Of a stretch of 64,000 nucleotides of DNA, positions 9,757 to 19,102 are shown piece by piece. Position 1 is the first letter of the stretch; every line of letters begins with the position of its first letter. This DNA comes from Betaproteobacteria bacterium. Lineage in GTDB: Bacteria > Pseudomonadota > Gammaproteobacteria > Burkholderiales > Usitatibacteraceae. A program made the position numbers and the translations under genes. The notes under the pieces are model-generated. The model ran no database searches. It was not told the DNA's origin and worked only from the letters and a program-made list of their open reading frames with translations. Location of the stretch: NCBI GenBank assembly GCA_019449455.1, contig JAGRPO010000121.1, positions 1 to 64,000 on the forward strand, written 5' to 3'.

Positions 9757-11054
9757 GCGCTTGCCGCCGCCGGCGCCTCGGCGCGCATGGCCATCTCCTC
9801 GATCTCGAGGGCGGCGGCGAGGTTGGCGAGCCGCGCCACGACGCCGTAGGTGTAGAACCGGTTGGGCGGGTCTCCCGGGGCGCCGGAGCAGTCGGGGCTG
9901 TGGCAGTCGGTCTCGAAGGCGAGGGGGCGGAACTCCATGCCGGGGGCATTGAGGTTCTCGTCCTTGCCGCGCGCGTTGTGCACGCGGTAGAAGCCGCCCA
10001 CGACGAACTGGTCGATCATGTAGACCACCGGCTCGGCCACGGCGCCGTCGACGTCCTCGAAGGTGTAGACGCCCTCCTGGATGATCACCTCGCTGACGGG
10101 CCGGCCTTCCTTGATGACCGACATCTTGTTGCGGGCCTTGCGGTTCAGGTTCCTCACCTCGTCGGCGCTCTTCACCGTCATGATGCCCATGCCGTAGGTG
10201 CCCGCGTCGGCCTTCACGATGGCGAAGGGCGTCTCGGTGATGCCGTACCGGGCATACTTCTCGCGCACCTCGGAGAGCACGTGCTCGACGTTGGAAGCGA
10301 GGCAATCCTCGCCCGCCTTCTCGGCGAAGTTCACCTGGCCGCACTGGCTGAAGACGGGATTGACGAACCAGGGGTCGATCCCGAGGAGCTCGGCGAAATC
10401 CTCCGCGACGCCCTCGTAGGCGTGGAAATGCTGCGACTTGCGGCGCGTGGACCAGCCGGCGATGAGCGGCGGCACGACCGTCTGCTCTAGGCCTTCGAGG
10501 ATCGCCGGCACGCCGCCGGACAGGTCGTTGTTCACGATGACCGCGCAGGGATCGAATCCGTCGAGCATGACCCGGTTGCCCTTTCGCTGCAGCGGTTCGA
10601 GCAACAACCGGTCGCCGCCCGCGGTCTCGACTTGCGTCGGGCCCGCGAGGTCCGGGAGGAGGCTGCCTATGCGCACCGCGAGCCCGGCGCCCTCGAGGAT
10701 GCGCTTGAGCGTGGCGACGTTCTGGAGGTAGAACAGGTTCCGCGTGTGATTCTCGGGCACCAGGACGAACTTCTGCGCATCGGGGCAGAGCTTCTGGATG
10801 GCCGACATCGTCGCGTGCACGCAAAGCGGCAGGAAATCCGGATTCAGGTTGTTGAACCCGCCGGGGAACAGGTTCGTGTCCACCGGCGCCAGCTTGAAGC
10901 CGCTGTTGCGCAGATCGACCGACGAGTAGAACGGGACCTCGAGCTCGGCGAAGCGGGAGCGGAACCAGCGCTCGATTTCCGGGCGGCGGTCGAGGACGAG
11001 CCGCTCCAGGTCGTGCAGGGGGCCGGTGAGGGAGGTGGTGAGGTGAGGGACCAT
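9753..11054 (-). CDS. gshA: Glutamate-cysteine ligase, short betaproteobacterial/Acidithiobacillus type
   Basis: This 433-residue protein catalyses the first step of glutathione synthesis. It belongs to the gshA_ferroox type (TIGR02049) rather than the E. coli GshA fold, as shown by FYSSVDLRNSGFKLAPVDTN, the NLFPGGFNNLNPDF motif and GTYGMGIMTVKS. It is first in the gshA-gshB pair. The adjacent upstream gap (11055-11173) holds the divergent promoter candidates shared with the DUF486 gene. Confidence 0.93.
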   Translation of the reverse strand: MVPHLTTSLTGPLHDLERLVLDRRPEIERWFRSRFAELEVPFYSSVDLRNSGFKLAPVDTNLFPGGFNNLNPDFLPLCVHATMSAIQKLCPDAQKFVLVPENHTRNLFYLQNVATLKRILEGAGLAVRIGSLLPDLAGPTQVETAGGDRLLLEPLQRKGNRVMLDGFDPCAVIVNNDLSGGVPAILEGLEQTVVPPLIAGWSTRRKSQHFHAYEGVAEDFAELLGIDPWFVNPVFSQCGQVNFAEKAGEDCLASNVEHVLSEVREKYARYGITETPFAIVKADAGTYGMGIMTVKSADEVRNLNRKARNKMSVIKEGRPVSEVIIQEGVYTFEDVDGAVAEPVVYMIDQFVVGGFYRVHNARGKDENLNAPGMEFRPLAFETDCHSPDCSGAPGDPPNRFYTYGVVARLANLAAALEIEEMAMRAEAPAAASA

Positions 11055-11117
11055 CGGCGGGGGGTGGGGGCGTTCGCCCCTCGACGGGAGTGCGGAGAGC
11101 TAGTTTAACCCGGCCGG

Positions 11118-11127
11118 ATGATAAAAT
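11118..11127. promoter_or_regulatory. Overlapping -10-like elements between gshA (minus) and DUF486 gene (plus)
   Basis: ATGATAAAAT reads TAAAAT on the plus strand (11122-11127) and TATCAT on the minus strand (reverse complement of 11118-11123). It is the only AT-rich patch in the gap. The -35 boxes are weak on both strands. Confidence 0.4.
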
Positions 11128-11173
11128 TCGCGCCGTCCCCTCCTCGCGGGCCCGGCCGCGGGCCGCCCGTCCC

Positions 11174-11527
11174 ATGACTCCCCTGCAGACGCTCGCCCTT
11201 GTCGCCACGATGCTCGCGGCGTCGAACCTTTTCATGACGTTCGCCTGGTACGGCCACCTGAAGCACCTCCAGGCGAGCCCGTGGTGGACGGCCGCCCTGG
11301 TGAGCTGGGGCATCGCCCTCTTCGAGTACCTCCTGCAGGTGCCGGCCAACCGCATCGGCTTCCTGGGCGGCCTCACGCTCGCGCAGCTGAAGATCCTGCA
11401 GGAGGTGATCACGCTCGCGGTCTTCGTGCCCTTCGCCATGCTCTACATGGGCGAGGCGTTCAAGTGGAACTACCTGTGGGCGGCGCTCTGCCTCGTGGGC
11501 GCGGTCTACTTCATCTTCCGGGGCTGA
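11174..11527 (+). CDS. DUF486 family small multidrug-transporter-like membrane protein
   Basis: This 117-residue protein has four predicted membrane helices (about residues 5-20, 37-54, 72-88 and 97-115). Its DUF486 motifs are AWYGHLK, WGIALFEYLLQVPANRIG and the closing segment LYMGEAFKWNYLWAALCLV. The family is distantly related to the drug/metabolite transporter superfamily; no substrate is established. The ATG at 11174 follows the AT-rich promoter patch by about 45 bases. Confidence 0.85.
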   Translation: MTPLQTLALVATMLAASNLFMTFAWYGHLKHLQASPWWTAALVSWGIALFEYLLQVPANRIGFLGGLTLAQLKILQEVITLAVFVPFAMLYMGEAFKWNYLWAALCLVGAVYFIFRG

Positions 11528-11543
11528 CGCTCCCTCGACCGCC

Positions 11544-12887
11544 ATGCGATCCCTGATCATCCGCCGCGCCGTCGTCGTCTTCCTCGTGGTCCTGGTCGCG
11601 AGCCTCGCGCTCACGGCGTTTTCCAGCGGCTTCGGGTCGATCACGCAACTGGGCTGGCCCGTCGCGCTCTCCGCCGGCATCGCGGCGCTCTCGGGCTGGC
11701 AGGCCGCGTCGGGCATCCGCAAGAGCCTCGTCGACGGGGTGCTCGCCGACTTCCGCCTCGTCCCCGTGATCGCCGCCGAGTGGCCGCAGGCCGACTGGCA
11801 GGCCATCGACGACTACGCGATCCAGCTCGAGTCGAAAGGCTACGTGCGCCTGGGGGACTTCACCTCGAACGCCCCGCAGAAGGCCACGCGGGGGTTCGCG
11901 CGCTTCCTCGCCGATCCGCAGGGCACGCGCATCGTCGAGATCCAGCACTTCGAGCGCGTCGCCATGCCGGCGGGGCTCATGGACGACGACCAGTTCACGA
12001 TCCACTTCACCCTCACCTCGATCCTGGGCGGGCGCATCCGCGTGCAGGCCTCCGATCGCCCCGCGCTGCCCGTGTTCTACGTGCTGCGCGGAGACACGGT
12101 CGCCGCCGCGACCTTTCCCGGCCGGTCGCTGCTCGAACTCCTCGAGAAGCACGCGCAGCTCGCGCGCTACGTCGCCGAGCGCTCCGGCAAGCGCATCGAC
12201 TCCGGGTTCACCCTCGAGCGCTACGTGGGGCTCGAGCGCGAGAAGTTCGCGTCGGTGCGCCGGCGCCTCCAGGCGGCAGGCGGCTGGGCCATCGCCGGGC
12301 AGTGGGACGCCTTCGTCGCCGCGCCGCGCACCCACTGGTCGCCCTCGGAGAAGACGCTTCGCGCCCTTCCCGCGCGCGGCTGGGACGAGGTCGACGCCCT
12401 CGCGGCCGGCGCGGTCTCGGGCGGCCCGGAAGCGCCGGTCGAACGCGCCGATCCGGCGCTGCGCGAGCGCATGCTGAACGGCGCCCACTGGTTCTACTGG
12501 ATCGCCGGCCTGTCGCTCGTGAACGCGATCGCCTCGGCGTTCGGCAGCAGCTGGGGCTTCGTCATCGGGCTGGGATTCACGCAGGTCCTGGACGCGATCG
12601 CGCAGGCCGCGGCGCAGGAAGGCGGCATCGACGCCGGGGTCGGCATGGGGGCGCTCGTCGTCAACGCCCTCGTCATCGCCGGGTTCGCGCTGATCGGGTG
12701 GCTCGCGACACGGCCGTCGGTCGCCGCGTTCGCGGTCGGCATCGCGCTCTTCGCCTTCGACACGCTCATCTTCCTCGTGGCCGGCGACTGGATCGGCATC
12801 GCCTTCCACGGCCTCGCCCTCTACTTCCTCTGGACGGGCCTCGCGGCCGCGCGCGCGATGAAGCGCGCCGCCGCGCGGTCCGCCTGA
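11544..12887 (+). CDS. Uncharacterised membrane protein with large soluble middle domain
   Basis: I do not recognise this 447-residue protein. Two hydrophobic segments (about residues 8-26 and 32-50) precede a soluble mixed region of some 260 residues with no catalytic motif I can name. Four further hydrophobic segments lie near 317-340, 368-388, 395-413 and 418-438. It starts 16 bases after the DUF486 stop and ends 22 bases before mpl, so it sits in the same plus-strand run. Codon use matches its neighbours. Confidence 0.7.
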   Translation: MRSLIIRRAVVVFLVVLVASLALTAFSSGFGSITQLGWPVALSAGIAALSGWQAASGIRKSLVDGVLADFRLVPVIAAEWPQADWQAIDDYAIQLESKGYVRLGDFTSNAPQKATRGFARFLADPQGTRIVEIQHFERVAMPAGLMDDDQFTIHFTLTSILGGRIRVQASDRPALPVFYVLRGDTVAAATFPGRSLLELLEKHAQLARYVAERSGKRIDSGFTLERYVGLEREKFASVRRRLQAAGGWAIAGQWDAFVAAPRTHWSPSEKTLRALPARGWDEVDALAAGAVSGGPEAPVERADPALRERMLNGAHWFYWIAGLSLVNAIASAFGSSWGFVIGLGFTQVLDAIAQAAAQEGGIDAGVGMGALVVNALVIAGFALIGWLATRPSVAAFAVGIALFAFDTLIFLVAGDWIGIAFHGLALYFLWTGLAAARAMKRAAARSA

Positions 12888-12909
12888 AGCCGCCGCCCCG
12901 CGAGTCGCC

Positions 12910-14259
12910 ATGCGCCTTCACATCCTCGGCATCTGCGGCACCTTCATGGGCGGGCTCGCGAAGATCGCCCGCGAAGCCGGCCACGAGGTCACGGGCTGCG
13001 ACGCGCAGGTCTACCCGCCCATGAGCGAGCAGCTGCGCGACCTCGGCATCGCCCTGCACGAGGGCTACGATGCCGGCCAGCTCGACAAGTACGCGGCCGA
13101 CCTGTACGTCGTGGGCAACGCCATGACGCGCGGCAAGCCCGTGGTCGAGGAGATCCTCAACCGGGGGCTGCCCTACGTCTCGGGGCCCCAGTGGCTGGCC
13201 GAGCACGTCCTGCCGGGCAAGTGGGTGCTCGCGGTGGCGGGCACGCACGGCAAGACCACCACGTCCGCGATGCTCGCCTGGATCCTCGCGGACGCGGGAC
13301 TCGACCCCGGATTCCTCGTCGGCGGCGTGCCGAGGAACTTCCACGTTTCGGCGCGCCTCACCGATTCTCCGTTCTTCGTGATCGAGGCCGACGAGTACGA
13401 CACAGCCTTCTTCGACAAGCGCTCGAAGTTCGTGTGGTACCGTCCGCGCACGGCGGTCCTGAACAACCTCGAATTCGACCACGCCGACATCTTCCCGGAC
13501 CTCGCCGCCATCGAGACGCAGTTCCACCACCTCGTGCGCATCGTCCCGGCCAACGGCCTCGTGGTGGCCAACGGCGCCGAAGCTTCGATCGGCCGCGTGC
13601 TCGAGCGCGGATGCTGGACGAGCGTGGAACGCTTCGGGCCCGGGCACATGTGGAGCATCGGGGCCGTGAGCCCCGACGACTCGTTCGAGGTCCGGCTCCA
13701 CGGCGCCCCGCAGGGCGTCGTGATGTGGGACGCCACCGGCGAGCACAGCCGCATGAACGCGCTCGCGGCCCTTGCCGCCGCGCGCCACGCCGGCGTGCCG
13801 CTCGCCCGGGGCATCGAGGCGCTCTCGCGCTTTCTCGGCGTGAAGCGGCGCATGGAGGTGCGCGGCATGGTGAACGGCATCACCGTCTACGACGACTTCG
13901 CGCACCACCCGACCGCGTTCGAGACCACCATTGCCGGCCTGAGGAAGCGCGTCGGGCGCGCCCGGATCGTGGCCGTCTTCGAGCCGCGCTCCAACACCAT
14001 GAAGCTGGGCACGATGCAGTCGCGGCTCGCGCGAAGCCTCGAGGGCGCCGACCTCGTGTACTGCTACGCGAGCCACCTGGGCTGGGACCCGGAAGGGGCG
14101 CTCTCTCCCCTTTCCTCGCGCGCGGCCGTCTACTCCGAGCTCGACCCGATGGTGGAAGCCCTGGGCCAGGTGCTGCGGCCCGGCGACCACGTCCTCGTGA
14201 TGTCCAATGGCGGCTTCGGCGGCATCCACGCGAAGCTGCTGGGAAGGCTCTCGCGATGA
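12910..14259 (+). CDS. mpl: UDP-N-acetylmuramate:L-alanyl-gamma-D-glutamyl-meso-diaminopimelate ligase
   Basis: This 449-residue Mur-ligase paralogue is used in murein recycling: it attaches the recovered tripeptide to UDP-MurNAc in the cytoplasm. The N-terminus HILGICGTFMGGLA and the ATP loop AVAGTHGKTTTS are diagnostic of Mpl as against MurC, and EADEYDTAFFDKRSKF is the typical Mpl middle motif. It implies a meso-DAP wall. Its TGA overlaps the ATG of the next gene (ATGA). Confidence 0.96.
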   Translation: MRLHILGICGTFMGGLAKIAREAGHEVTGCDAQVYPPMSEQLRDLGIALHEGYDAGQLDKYAADLYVVGNAMTRGKPVVEEILNRGLPYVSGPQWLAEHVLPGKWVLAVAGTHGKTTTSAMLAWILADAGLDPGFLVGGVPRNFHVSARLTDSPFFVIEADEYDTAFFDKRSKFVWYRPRTAVLNNLEFDHADIFPDLAAIETQFHHLVRIVPANGLVVANGAEASIGRVLERGCWTSVERFGPGHMWSIGAVSPDDSFEVRLHGAPQGVVMWDATGEHSRMNALAALAAARHAGVPLARGIEALSRFLGVKRRMEVRGMVNGITVYDDFAHHPTAFETTIAGLRKRVGRARIVAVFEPRSNTMKLGTMQSRLARSLEGADLVYCYASHLGWDPEGALSPLSSRAAVYSELDPMVEALGQVLRPGDHVLVMSNGGFGGIHAKLLGRLSR

Positions 14260-15740
14260 TGGATGCCGACGAGCTCGCCCTTTCCGCCCTGCTCGGCTCG
14301 CGTTTTCCGGTGATCGTGCTGGAGACCCCGGAGGAGGCGCGGGCGCTCGACCTCCTCGAGCGGGTGGCCAATCTCGGGGACGCGGCGCTCTATTCGTGGA
14401 GTGCCACCTCGGGGGTCCGCCGCATCAACGGGCGCGACGCGACGGCCGGGACCTCGCCCCTCGGGGAAGCGCTCCGCCACATCCTCACCACGCCGGCCGC
14501 GGGCCTCTACGCGCTCCTCGATCCCTACCCGCTCCTCGAGGATCCCGTCTGCCAGCGTTTCGTGCGCGAGATCGCCATGGGCCACGCGCGTTGCGCCCGG
14601 ACGCTGGTGCTCGTGGGCGCGCGCATCGGCCTGCCCCCCGAGATCCTGCGCATGAGCGCCTCGTTTTCTCTGGCGCTTCCCACCGCCGCCGACATCCGGC
14701 GCATCTTCAAGGAGGAGATCGAGCTCTGGATCGCGCAGCACGACGGCAGGAAGCCGGGCGGCGACCCCGAGGCCGCGGAGACGCTGGTGCAGCACCTCGT
14801 GGGCATGTACCAGGACGACGCGCGCCGCCTCCTCCGGCAGGCGCTGCGCACGGACGGCCGCGTGACCTGGGACGACGTGGCGGCAGCGCTCAAGCAGAAG
14901 CACCACGCGCTGGAGAGCGGTGGCGCGCTTCAGCTGCAGACGGACATCGAGAAATTCTCTTCCGTCGGCGGGCAGGCGCGTCTCAAGCATTGGCTCGACC
15001 GGCGGCGCGAGGCCTTCGTGGGCGACGCGGCGTCCCTTGGGCTCGACGTGCCGCGCGGCATCCTGCTGCTGGGCGTGCAGGGCGGGGGCAAGAGCCTCGC
15101 GGCCAAGGCCATCGCCGGAAGCTGGGGCCTGCCGCTGCTGCGCCTGGATTTCGGCGCGCTCTACGACAAGTTCCACGGCGAGACGGAAAGGAACCTGCGC
15201 ACGGCGCTCGAGACGGCCGGGGCCATGGCGCCGTGCGTGCTGTGGATGGACGAGATCGAGAAGGGCCTCGCCTCGGGGGGCGACGGGGACGGGGGCGTGT
15301 CGAAGCGCGTGCTCGCCACGCTGCTCACCTGGATGAGCGAGCGGCGCGGCCGCGTCTTCATGGTGGCCACCGCCAACGACATCTCCGCGCTGCCTCCCGA
15401 GCTCCTGAGGAAGGGCCGCTTCGACGAGATCTTCTTCGTGGACCTGCCGGGCGAGGACGTGCGGCGCCAGATCTTCTCCATCCACCTGGCCAAGCGCAAG
15501 CGCGATCCGGCGCGCTTCGACCTCGCCGCGCTCGCGGCCGCCGCGCAGGGCTTCTCCGGCGCCGAGGTCGAGCAGGCGATCGTCGCCTCCCTCTACGAGG
15601 CGCACGCGCTGAAGCAGGAACTCTCGACGGAGCTCGTGCTGGCCGAGATCGGCGGCACGAAGCCGCTGTCCGTGGTGCGCGCCGAGGAAGTCGAGGCGTT
15701 GCGCGATTGGGCCTCCGAACGAACCGTTTTCGCGGACTGA
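14256..15740 (+). CDS. AAA-family ATPase of the Ycf46 type
   Basis: This 494-residue protein has an N-terminal domain of about 240 residues followed by one AAA module: Walker A GVQGGGKS near residue 272, Walker B VLWMDEIEK near 329, sensor-1 VATAND and an arginine-finger segment RKGRFDE near 387. This layout matches the cyanobacterial/plastid Ycf46 group, whose function is not well defined. The start overlaps the mpl stop (ATGA at 14256-14259). A second ATG follows directly at 14259, so the true start may be one codon later. Translational coupling to mpl suggests co-production, not necessarily shared function. Confidence 0.85.
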   Translation: MMDADELALSALLGSRFPVIVLETPEEARALDLLERVANLGDAALYSWSATSGVRRINGRDATAGTSPLGEALRHILTTPAAGLYALLDPYPLLEDPVCQRFVREIAMGHARCARTLVLVGARIGLPPEILRMSASFSLALPTAADIRRIFKEEIELWIAQHDGRKPGGDPEAAETLVQHLVGMYQDDARRLLRQALRTDGRVTWDDVAAALKQKHHALESGGALQLQTDIEKFSSVGGQARLKHWLDRRREAFVGDAASLGLDVPRGILLLGVQGGGKSLAAKAIAGSWGLPLLRLDFGALYDKFHGETERNLRTALETAGAMAPCVLWMDEIEKGLASGGDGDGGVSKRVLATLLTWMSERRGRVFMVATANDISALPPELLRKGRFDEIFFVDLPGEDVRRQIFSIHLAKRKRDPARFDLAALAAAAQGFSGAEVEQAIVASLYEAHALKQELSTELVLAEIGGTKPLSVVRAEEVEALRDWASERTVFAD

Positions 15741-15746
15741 GAAGCC

Positions 15747-16592
15747 ATGACCACCCACAGCTTTCGCATCGTCAACGTGTTCGCGCGCGCGGGCGCGCTC
15801 ACCGGCAACCCGCTGTGCGTCTTCGAGAATGGCGGCGCCCTGGACGACGTCACGATGCAGGCGCTTGCGCGCCAGTTCAATCTCTCGGAAACCACGTTCA
15901 TCCTGCCGTCGGACCGGGCCACGGCACGGGTGCGCATCTTCACGCCATCCTACGAGATGCCCTTCGCGGGGCACCCGACCCTCGGCACGGCGCACGTGGT
16001 GCGTTCGCTGCGGGGTTCGGGCGACTCGCTCACGCTCGAGATGAAGGCAGGGATCATCCCGGTGAGCGCGGCGGGAGACCGCTGGACCCTTTCCGCCAAC
16101 GCGCCGCGCTGGCGCGAGGTGTCCGAGTCGCGCGCGGAGCTCGCCGGCATCCTCGGGCTCGCGGCGGGCGACATCGCCGACCGGCCGCTCTGGGTGAACG
16201 CGGGCAAGGAGCAGCTCGTCGTCCCCGTGGTTTCCGCCGACGCGGTCCGGCGCGCGCGCCCGCGAGCCGATGCGTTCTCGCGCCTGAAGAGCGAAGACGG
16301 CCACAGCATGGCCTACGTCTTCGCCGACGGGGGCGATGCCCGGGCCACCGTCGTTTCGCGTTTCTTTTTCCCCAGCGGCCCCGCGATCCTGGAAGATCCG
16401 GCCACCGGGTCGGCGTGCGCCAACCTCGGCGGATGGTTCGTCGCCACGCGTCCCGGGGGCGACGTGTCGCGCACGGTCTCCCAGGGCGACGAGGTGCATC
16501 GTCCCTCGCTGCTCTTCCTCACGGTGAAGTCGGGCGCCGTGCACGTCGGCGGCGACGTGATCGAGCTCGCCCGCGGAACGCTCAACCTCTAG
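15747..16592 (+). CDS. PhzF-family isomerase/epimerase
   Basis: This 281-residue protein has the two-domain PhzF fold signatures: catalytic glutamate in NLSETTFIL near residue 50, GHPTLGTAHV near 73, and the second-domain DPATGSACANLGGW near 220. PhzF relatives isomerise or epimerise small acids; the substrate is unknown, and nothing here suggests phenazine synthesis. It starts 6 bases after the AAA ATPase gene. Confidence 0.9.
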   Translation: MTTHSFRIVNVFARAGALTGNPLCVFENGGALDDVTMQALARQFNLSETTFILPSDRATARVRIFTPSYEMPFAGHPTLGTAHVVRSLRGSGDSLTLEMKAGIIPVSAAGDRWTLSANAPRWREVSESRAELAGILGLAAGDIADRPLWVNAGKEQLVVPVVSADAVRRARPRADAFSRLKSEDGHSMAYVFADGGDARATVVSRFFFPSGPAILEDPATGSACANLGGWFVATRPGGDVSRTVSQGDEVHRPSLLFLTVKSGAVHVGGDVIELARGTLNL

Positions 16593-16599
16593 GAATGAC

Positions 16600-17205
16600 T
16601 TGAAGACCATCGTCTACCTGCACGGCTTCATCAGCTCGCCAGCCTCGAAGAAGGCGGTGATGCTGGGCGACTACCTCCGCGGCCAGGCGCCCGACATCGA
16701 GTACGTCGTGCCGATCCTGCACCACCGTCCGGCGCGCGCCTTCGCGCAGGTGCAAGGTCATGTCGCCGGGAAGAACCCGGCTGACGTGCTGGTCGTGGGC
16801 AGCTCCCTGGGCGGCTTCTACGCCACGGCCGCCGCGGAGGCGACCGGATGCCGCGCCGTGGTGATCAACCCCGCCGTGCATCCCCAGGCTCACTTCGGGC
16901 GTTATCTCGGGCCGCAGGAGAATCTCCACACCGGCGAGCGCTTCGATCTCACGCGGGAGCACGTGGCCGAGCTGGCGGCTCTCGACCCGCCCGCCATCAC
17001 GCGCCCGGAGCGCTACTGGCTCCTGGTGGAAACGGCGGACGAGGTGCTCGACTACCGGGAGGCTGTCGCCTATTACGCGGGCGCCTTCCAGACCGTCGTG
17101 CAGGGTGGCGACCATTCGCTCGCGAGCTTCCCGGAGTTCGTGCCCGACATCGTGGCCTGGGCCCGCGAGGACGGCCTGCCCGCGTCCGCCAGGGCGGCGC
17201 CATGA
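16600..17205 (+). CDS. yqiA: YqiA-like alpha/beta hydrolase (UPF0227 esterase)
   Basis: This 201-residue protein begins TIVYLHGFISSPASKKA, has the nucleophile elbow GSSLGGFYA near residue 68 and the histidine in GGDHSLASF near 170, giving a plausible Ser-Asp-His triad. YqiA of E. coli is an esterase of unknown natural substrate. The start is TTG at 16600 with AGGAA just upstream. The only nearby ATG (16595) is out of frame. The stop overlaps the ATG of the RNase II-like gene (ATGA). Confidence 0.85.
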   Translation: MKTIVYLHGFISSPASKKAVMLGDYLRGQAPDIEYVVPILHHRPARAFAQVQGHVAGKNPADVLVVGSSLGGFYATAAAEATGCRAVVINPAVHPQAHFGRYLGPQENLHTGERFDLTREHVAELAALDPPAITRPERYWLLVETADEVLDYREAVAYYAGAFQTVVQGGDHSLASFPEFVPDIVAWAREDGLPASARAAP

Positions 17206-19046
17206 AGCAGGTTCTCTTCGAGGAGGACGGCGCGTTTCGCGTCGGCACGATCCTTTCGGAAGTCGGGGCCGCGTTCCAGGTCGAAGCCGCCCACGGCAAG
17301 CGATCGAAGGTGAAGGCGAGCGCGGTCCTCCTGCGCTTCGACGGGCAGGCACTCTCGGCGTTCATGCCCGAAGCCCAGTCGCGAGCCGACGCGCTCGACC
17401 CGCAGTTCCTGTGGGAGGTGTGCGGCAAGGACGAGTTCGGCTTCGCCGAGCTCGCGCAGGACTACTTCGGTCACGCGCCCGCGCCGCTGGAGGCCGCCGC
17501 CGTGGCGCTCGCCCTGCACGCGAGCCCGATGTATTTCTATCGACGGGGGAAGGGCCGCTACCAGGCCGCGCCCGAGGAGAACCTCAAGGCGGCGCTCGCG
17601 GGCCTGGAGAGGAAGCGCCGCCAGCAGGAACAGGTGGATGCCTGGGCCGCATCGCTCGACGCGGGGAAGGTGCCGCCGGAACTCTCCGCCAGGCTCGATC
17701 TGCTCCTCTTCAAGCCGGACAAGATGTCGCTCGAATGGCGGGCGCTGGACCAGGCGGCCACGCATGCCGGCCTCGCGCCGCAGAAGCTGCTCGCGAAGAT
17801 CGGCGCGCTCGCCGGCCCCGAGGATTTCTTCCTGCGCCGCTTCGCCTTCGAGCTGTTTCCGGCCGGCCTCGGGTTCCCCGAGGTGCAGCCCGTCTGCGCG
17901 CCGCAGGGGCTCCCCCGCGCCACGGCGGCGGCCTTCTCGATCGACGACCACGAGACCACCGAGATCGACGATGCCTTCACGGTCGAGCGGCTTGCCTCCG
18001 GGAGGCTGCGCGTGGGAGTGCACATCGCCGCGCCAGCCCTCTTCTTCGGGCGCGACCACGCGCTCGAGGCGATCGCGCGGGAGCGCCTGTCGACCGTCTA
18101 TTTCCCGGGCGGCAAGATCACGATGCTGCCCGAGGCCGCCATTGCCGAAGCCACGCTCGGCGAGGGGCGCGAAGTGGCGGCCGCCTCCCTCTACCTCGAG
18201 GTGGACCCGGACACGCTCGACGTCACGGCGGTCGAGTCGAGGCTGGAGCGCGTGGCCATCGCCACGAACCTGCGCATCGCCGAGCTCGAGACGCGGCTGC
18301 ACGAGGAGTCGCTGGCCGCCGGCAGGGTCGAGGGGGCGCACGGCGAGGACCTCCTCCTGCTCTGGCGGCTCGCGAGGAAGCTGCGCGCGGCGCGCGGCGC
18401 GGGCGAGGAGAAGAGCGAGAAGCTCGACTACACGTTCCGCGTGGAGGGCGGGCGCGTGGCCATCGAGCCGCGCCGGCGCGGCACGCCCATCGACGTCCTC
18501 GTCTCCGAGCTCATGATCCACGTGAACGCCACGTGGGGCCGCATGCTCGCCGAAGCCGGCTTCCCCGCGATCTACCGCAACCAGCGGGGCATCAAGACCC
18601 GCATGGAGGTGGAGCCGGGCGCGCACGAGTGGCTGGGCGTCACCCACTACGCATGGTCCAGCTCGCCCCTGCGGCGCTTCTCCGACCTCGCCAACCAGCG
18701 CCAGCTCGCGGCCCTGCTGCGCGGGGAGCCGGCCGCGTACTCCCGCGAGGAGCTCGCCGCCGCCGCGCGCGACTTCGAGACGGCCTACGAAGCCTACGCC
18801 GAGCACCAGCGCCACCTCGAGCGCTACTGGTGCCTGCGCTGGATCTCCCAGGAGGGCCTCGAGGGGGCGGACGCGACGGTCGTGCGCGACGAGCTGGTGC
18901 GCCTGGAGGGGATCCCGCTCGTGTGCCGCACGATCGGCTTGCCGCCGTCGTCCCCGGGGGAGCGGGTCCGCGTGGCCTTCGGCGAGCCGGACCCGTGGGA
19001 GGTGAACCTCCCCTGCCGCTACGCGGGCAAGCCCGGCGCGCAGTAG
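17202..19046 (+). CDS. RNase II/VacB-family 3'-5' exoribonuclease (RNB domain)
   Basis: In this 614-residue protein the RNB domain starts near residue 245 with the metal-binding SIDDHETTEIDDAF. It continues through a PAPALFF-type strand and ends with SSSPLRRFSDLANQRQL near 488-504, as in RNase II. The N-terminal 230 residues do not show clear cold-shock domains. The last 50 residues could form only a short S1-like barrel. It is probably a hydrolytic 3'-5' exonuclease acting on RNA. It is translationally coupled to yqiA. Confidence 0.88.
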   Translation: MKQVLFEEDGAFRVGTILSEVGAAFQVEAAHGKRSKVKASAVLLRFDGQALSAFMPEAQSRADALDPQFLWEVCGKDEFGFAELAQDYFGHAPAPLEAAAVALALHASPMYFYRRGKGRYQAAPEENLKAALAGLERKRRQQEQVDAWAASLDAGKVPPELSARLDLLLFKPDKMSLEWRALDQAATHAGLAPQKLLAKIGALAGPEDFFLRRFAFELFPAGLGFPEVQPVCAPQGLPRATAAAFSIDDHETTEIDDAFTVERLASGRLRVGVHIAAPALFFGRDHALEAIARERLSTVYFPGGKITMLPEAAIAEATLGEGREVAAASLYLEVDPDTLDVTAVESRLERVAIATNLRIAELETRLHEESLAAGRVEGAHGEDLLLLWRLARKLRAARGAGEEKSEKLDYTFRVEGGRVAIEPRRRGTPIDVLVSELMIHVNATWGRMLAEAGFPAIYRNQRGIKTRMEVEPGAHEWLGVTHYAWSSSPLRRFSDLANQRQLAALLRGEPAAYSREELAAAARDFETAYEAYAEHQRHLERYWCLRWISQEGLEGADATVVRDELVRLEGIPLVCRTIGLPPSSPGERVRVAFGEPDPWEVNLPCRYAGKPGAQ

Positions 19047-19102
19047 GCGCTGCTATCATTCGGGCTCATGTTCCGCACGATCGAGCGACCCCGCGCCTGC
19101 CG

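Noticed and set aside
14130-16610. 826-residue minus-strand frame across the AAA ATPase and phzF-like genes
   Set aside because: Shadow frame spanning two real genes and their junction; composition is that of reverse-complement GC3 coding.
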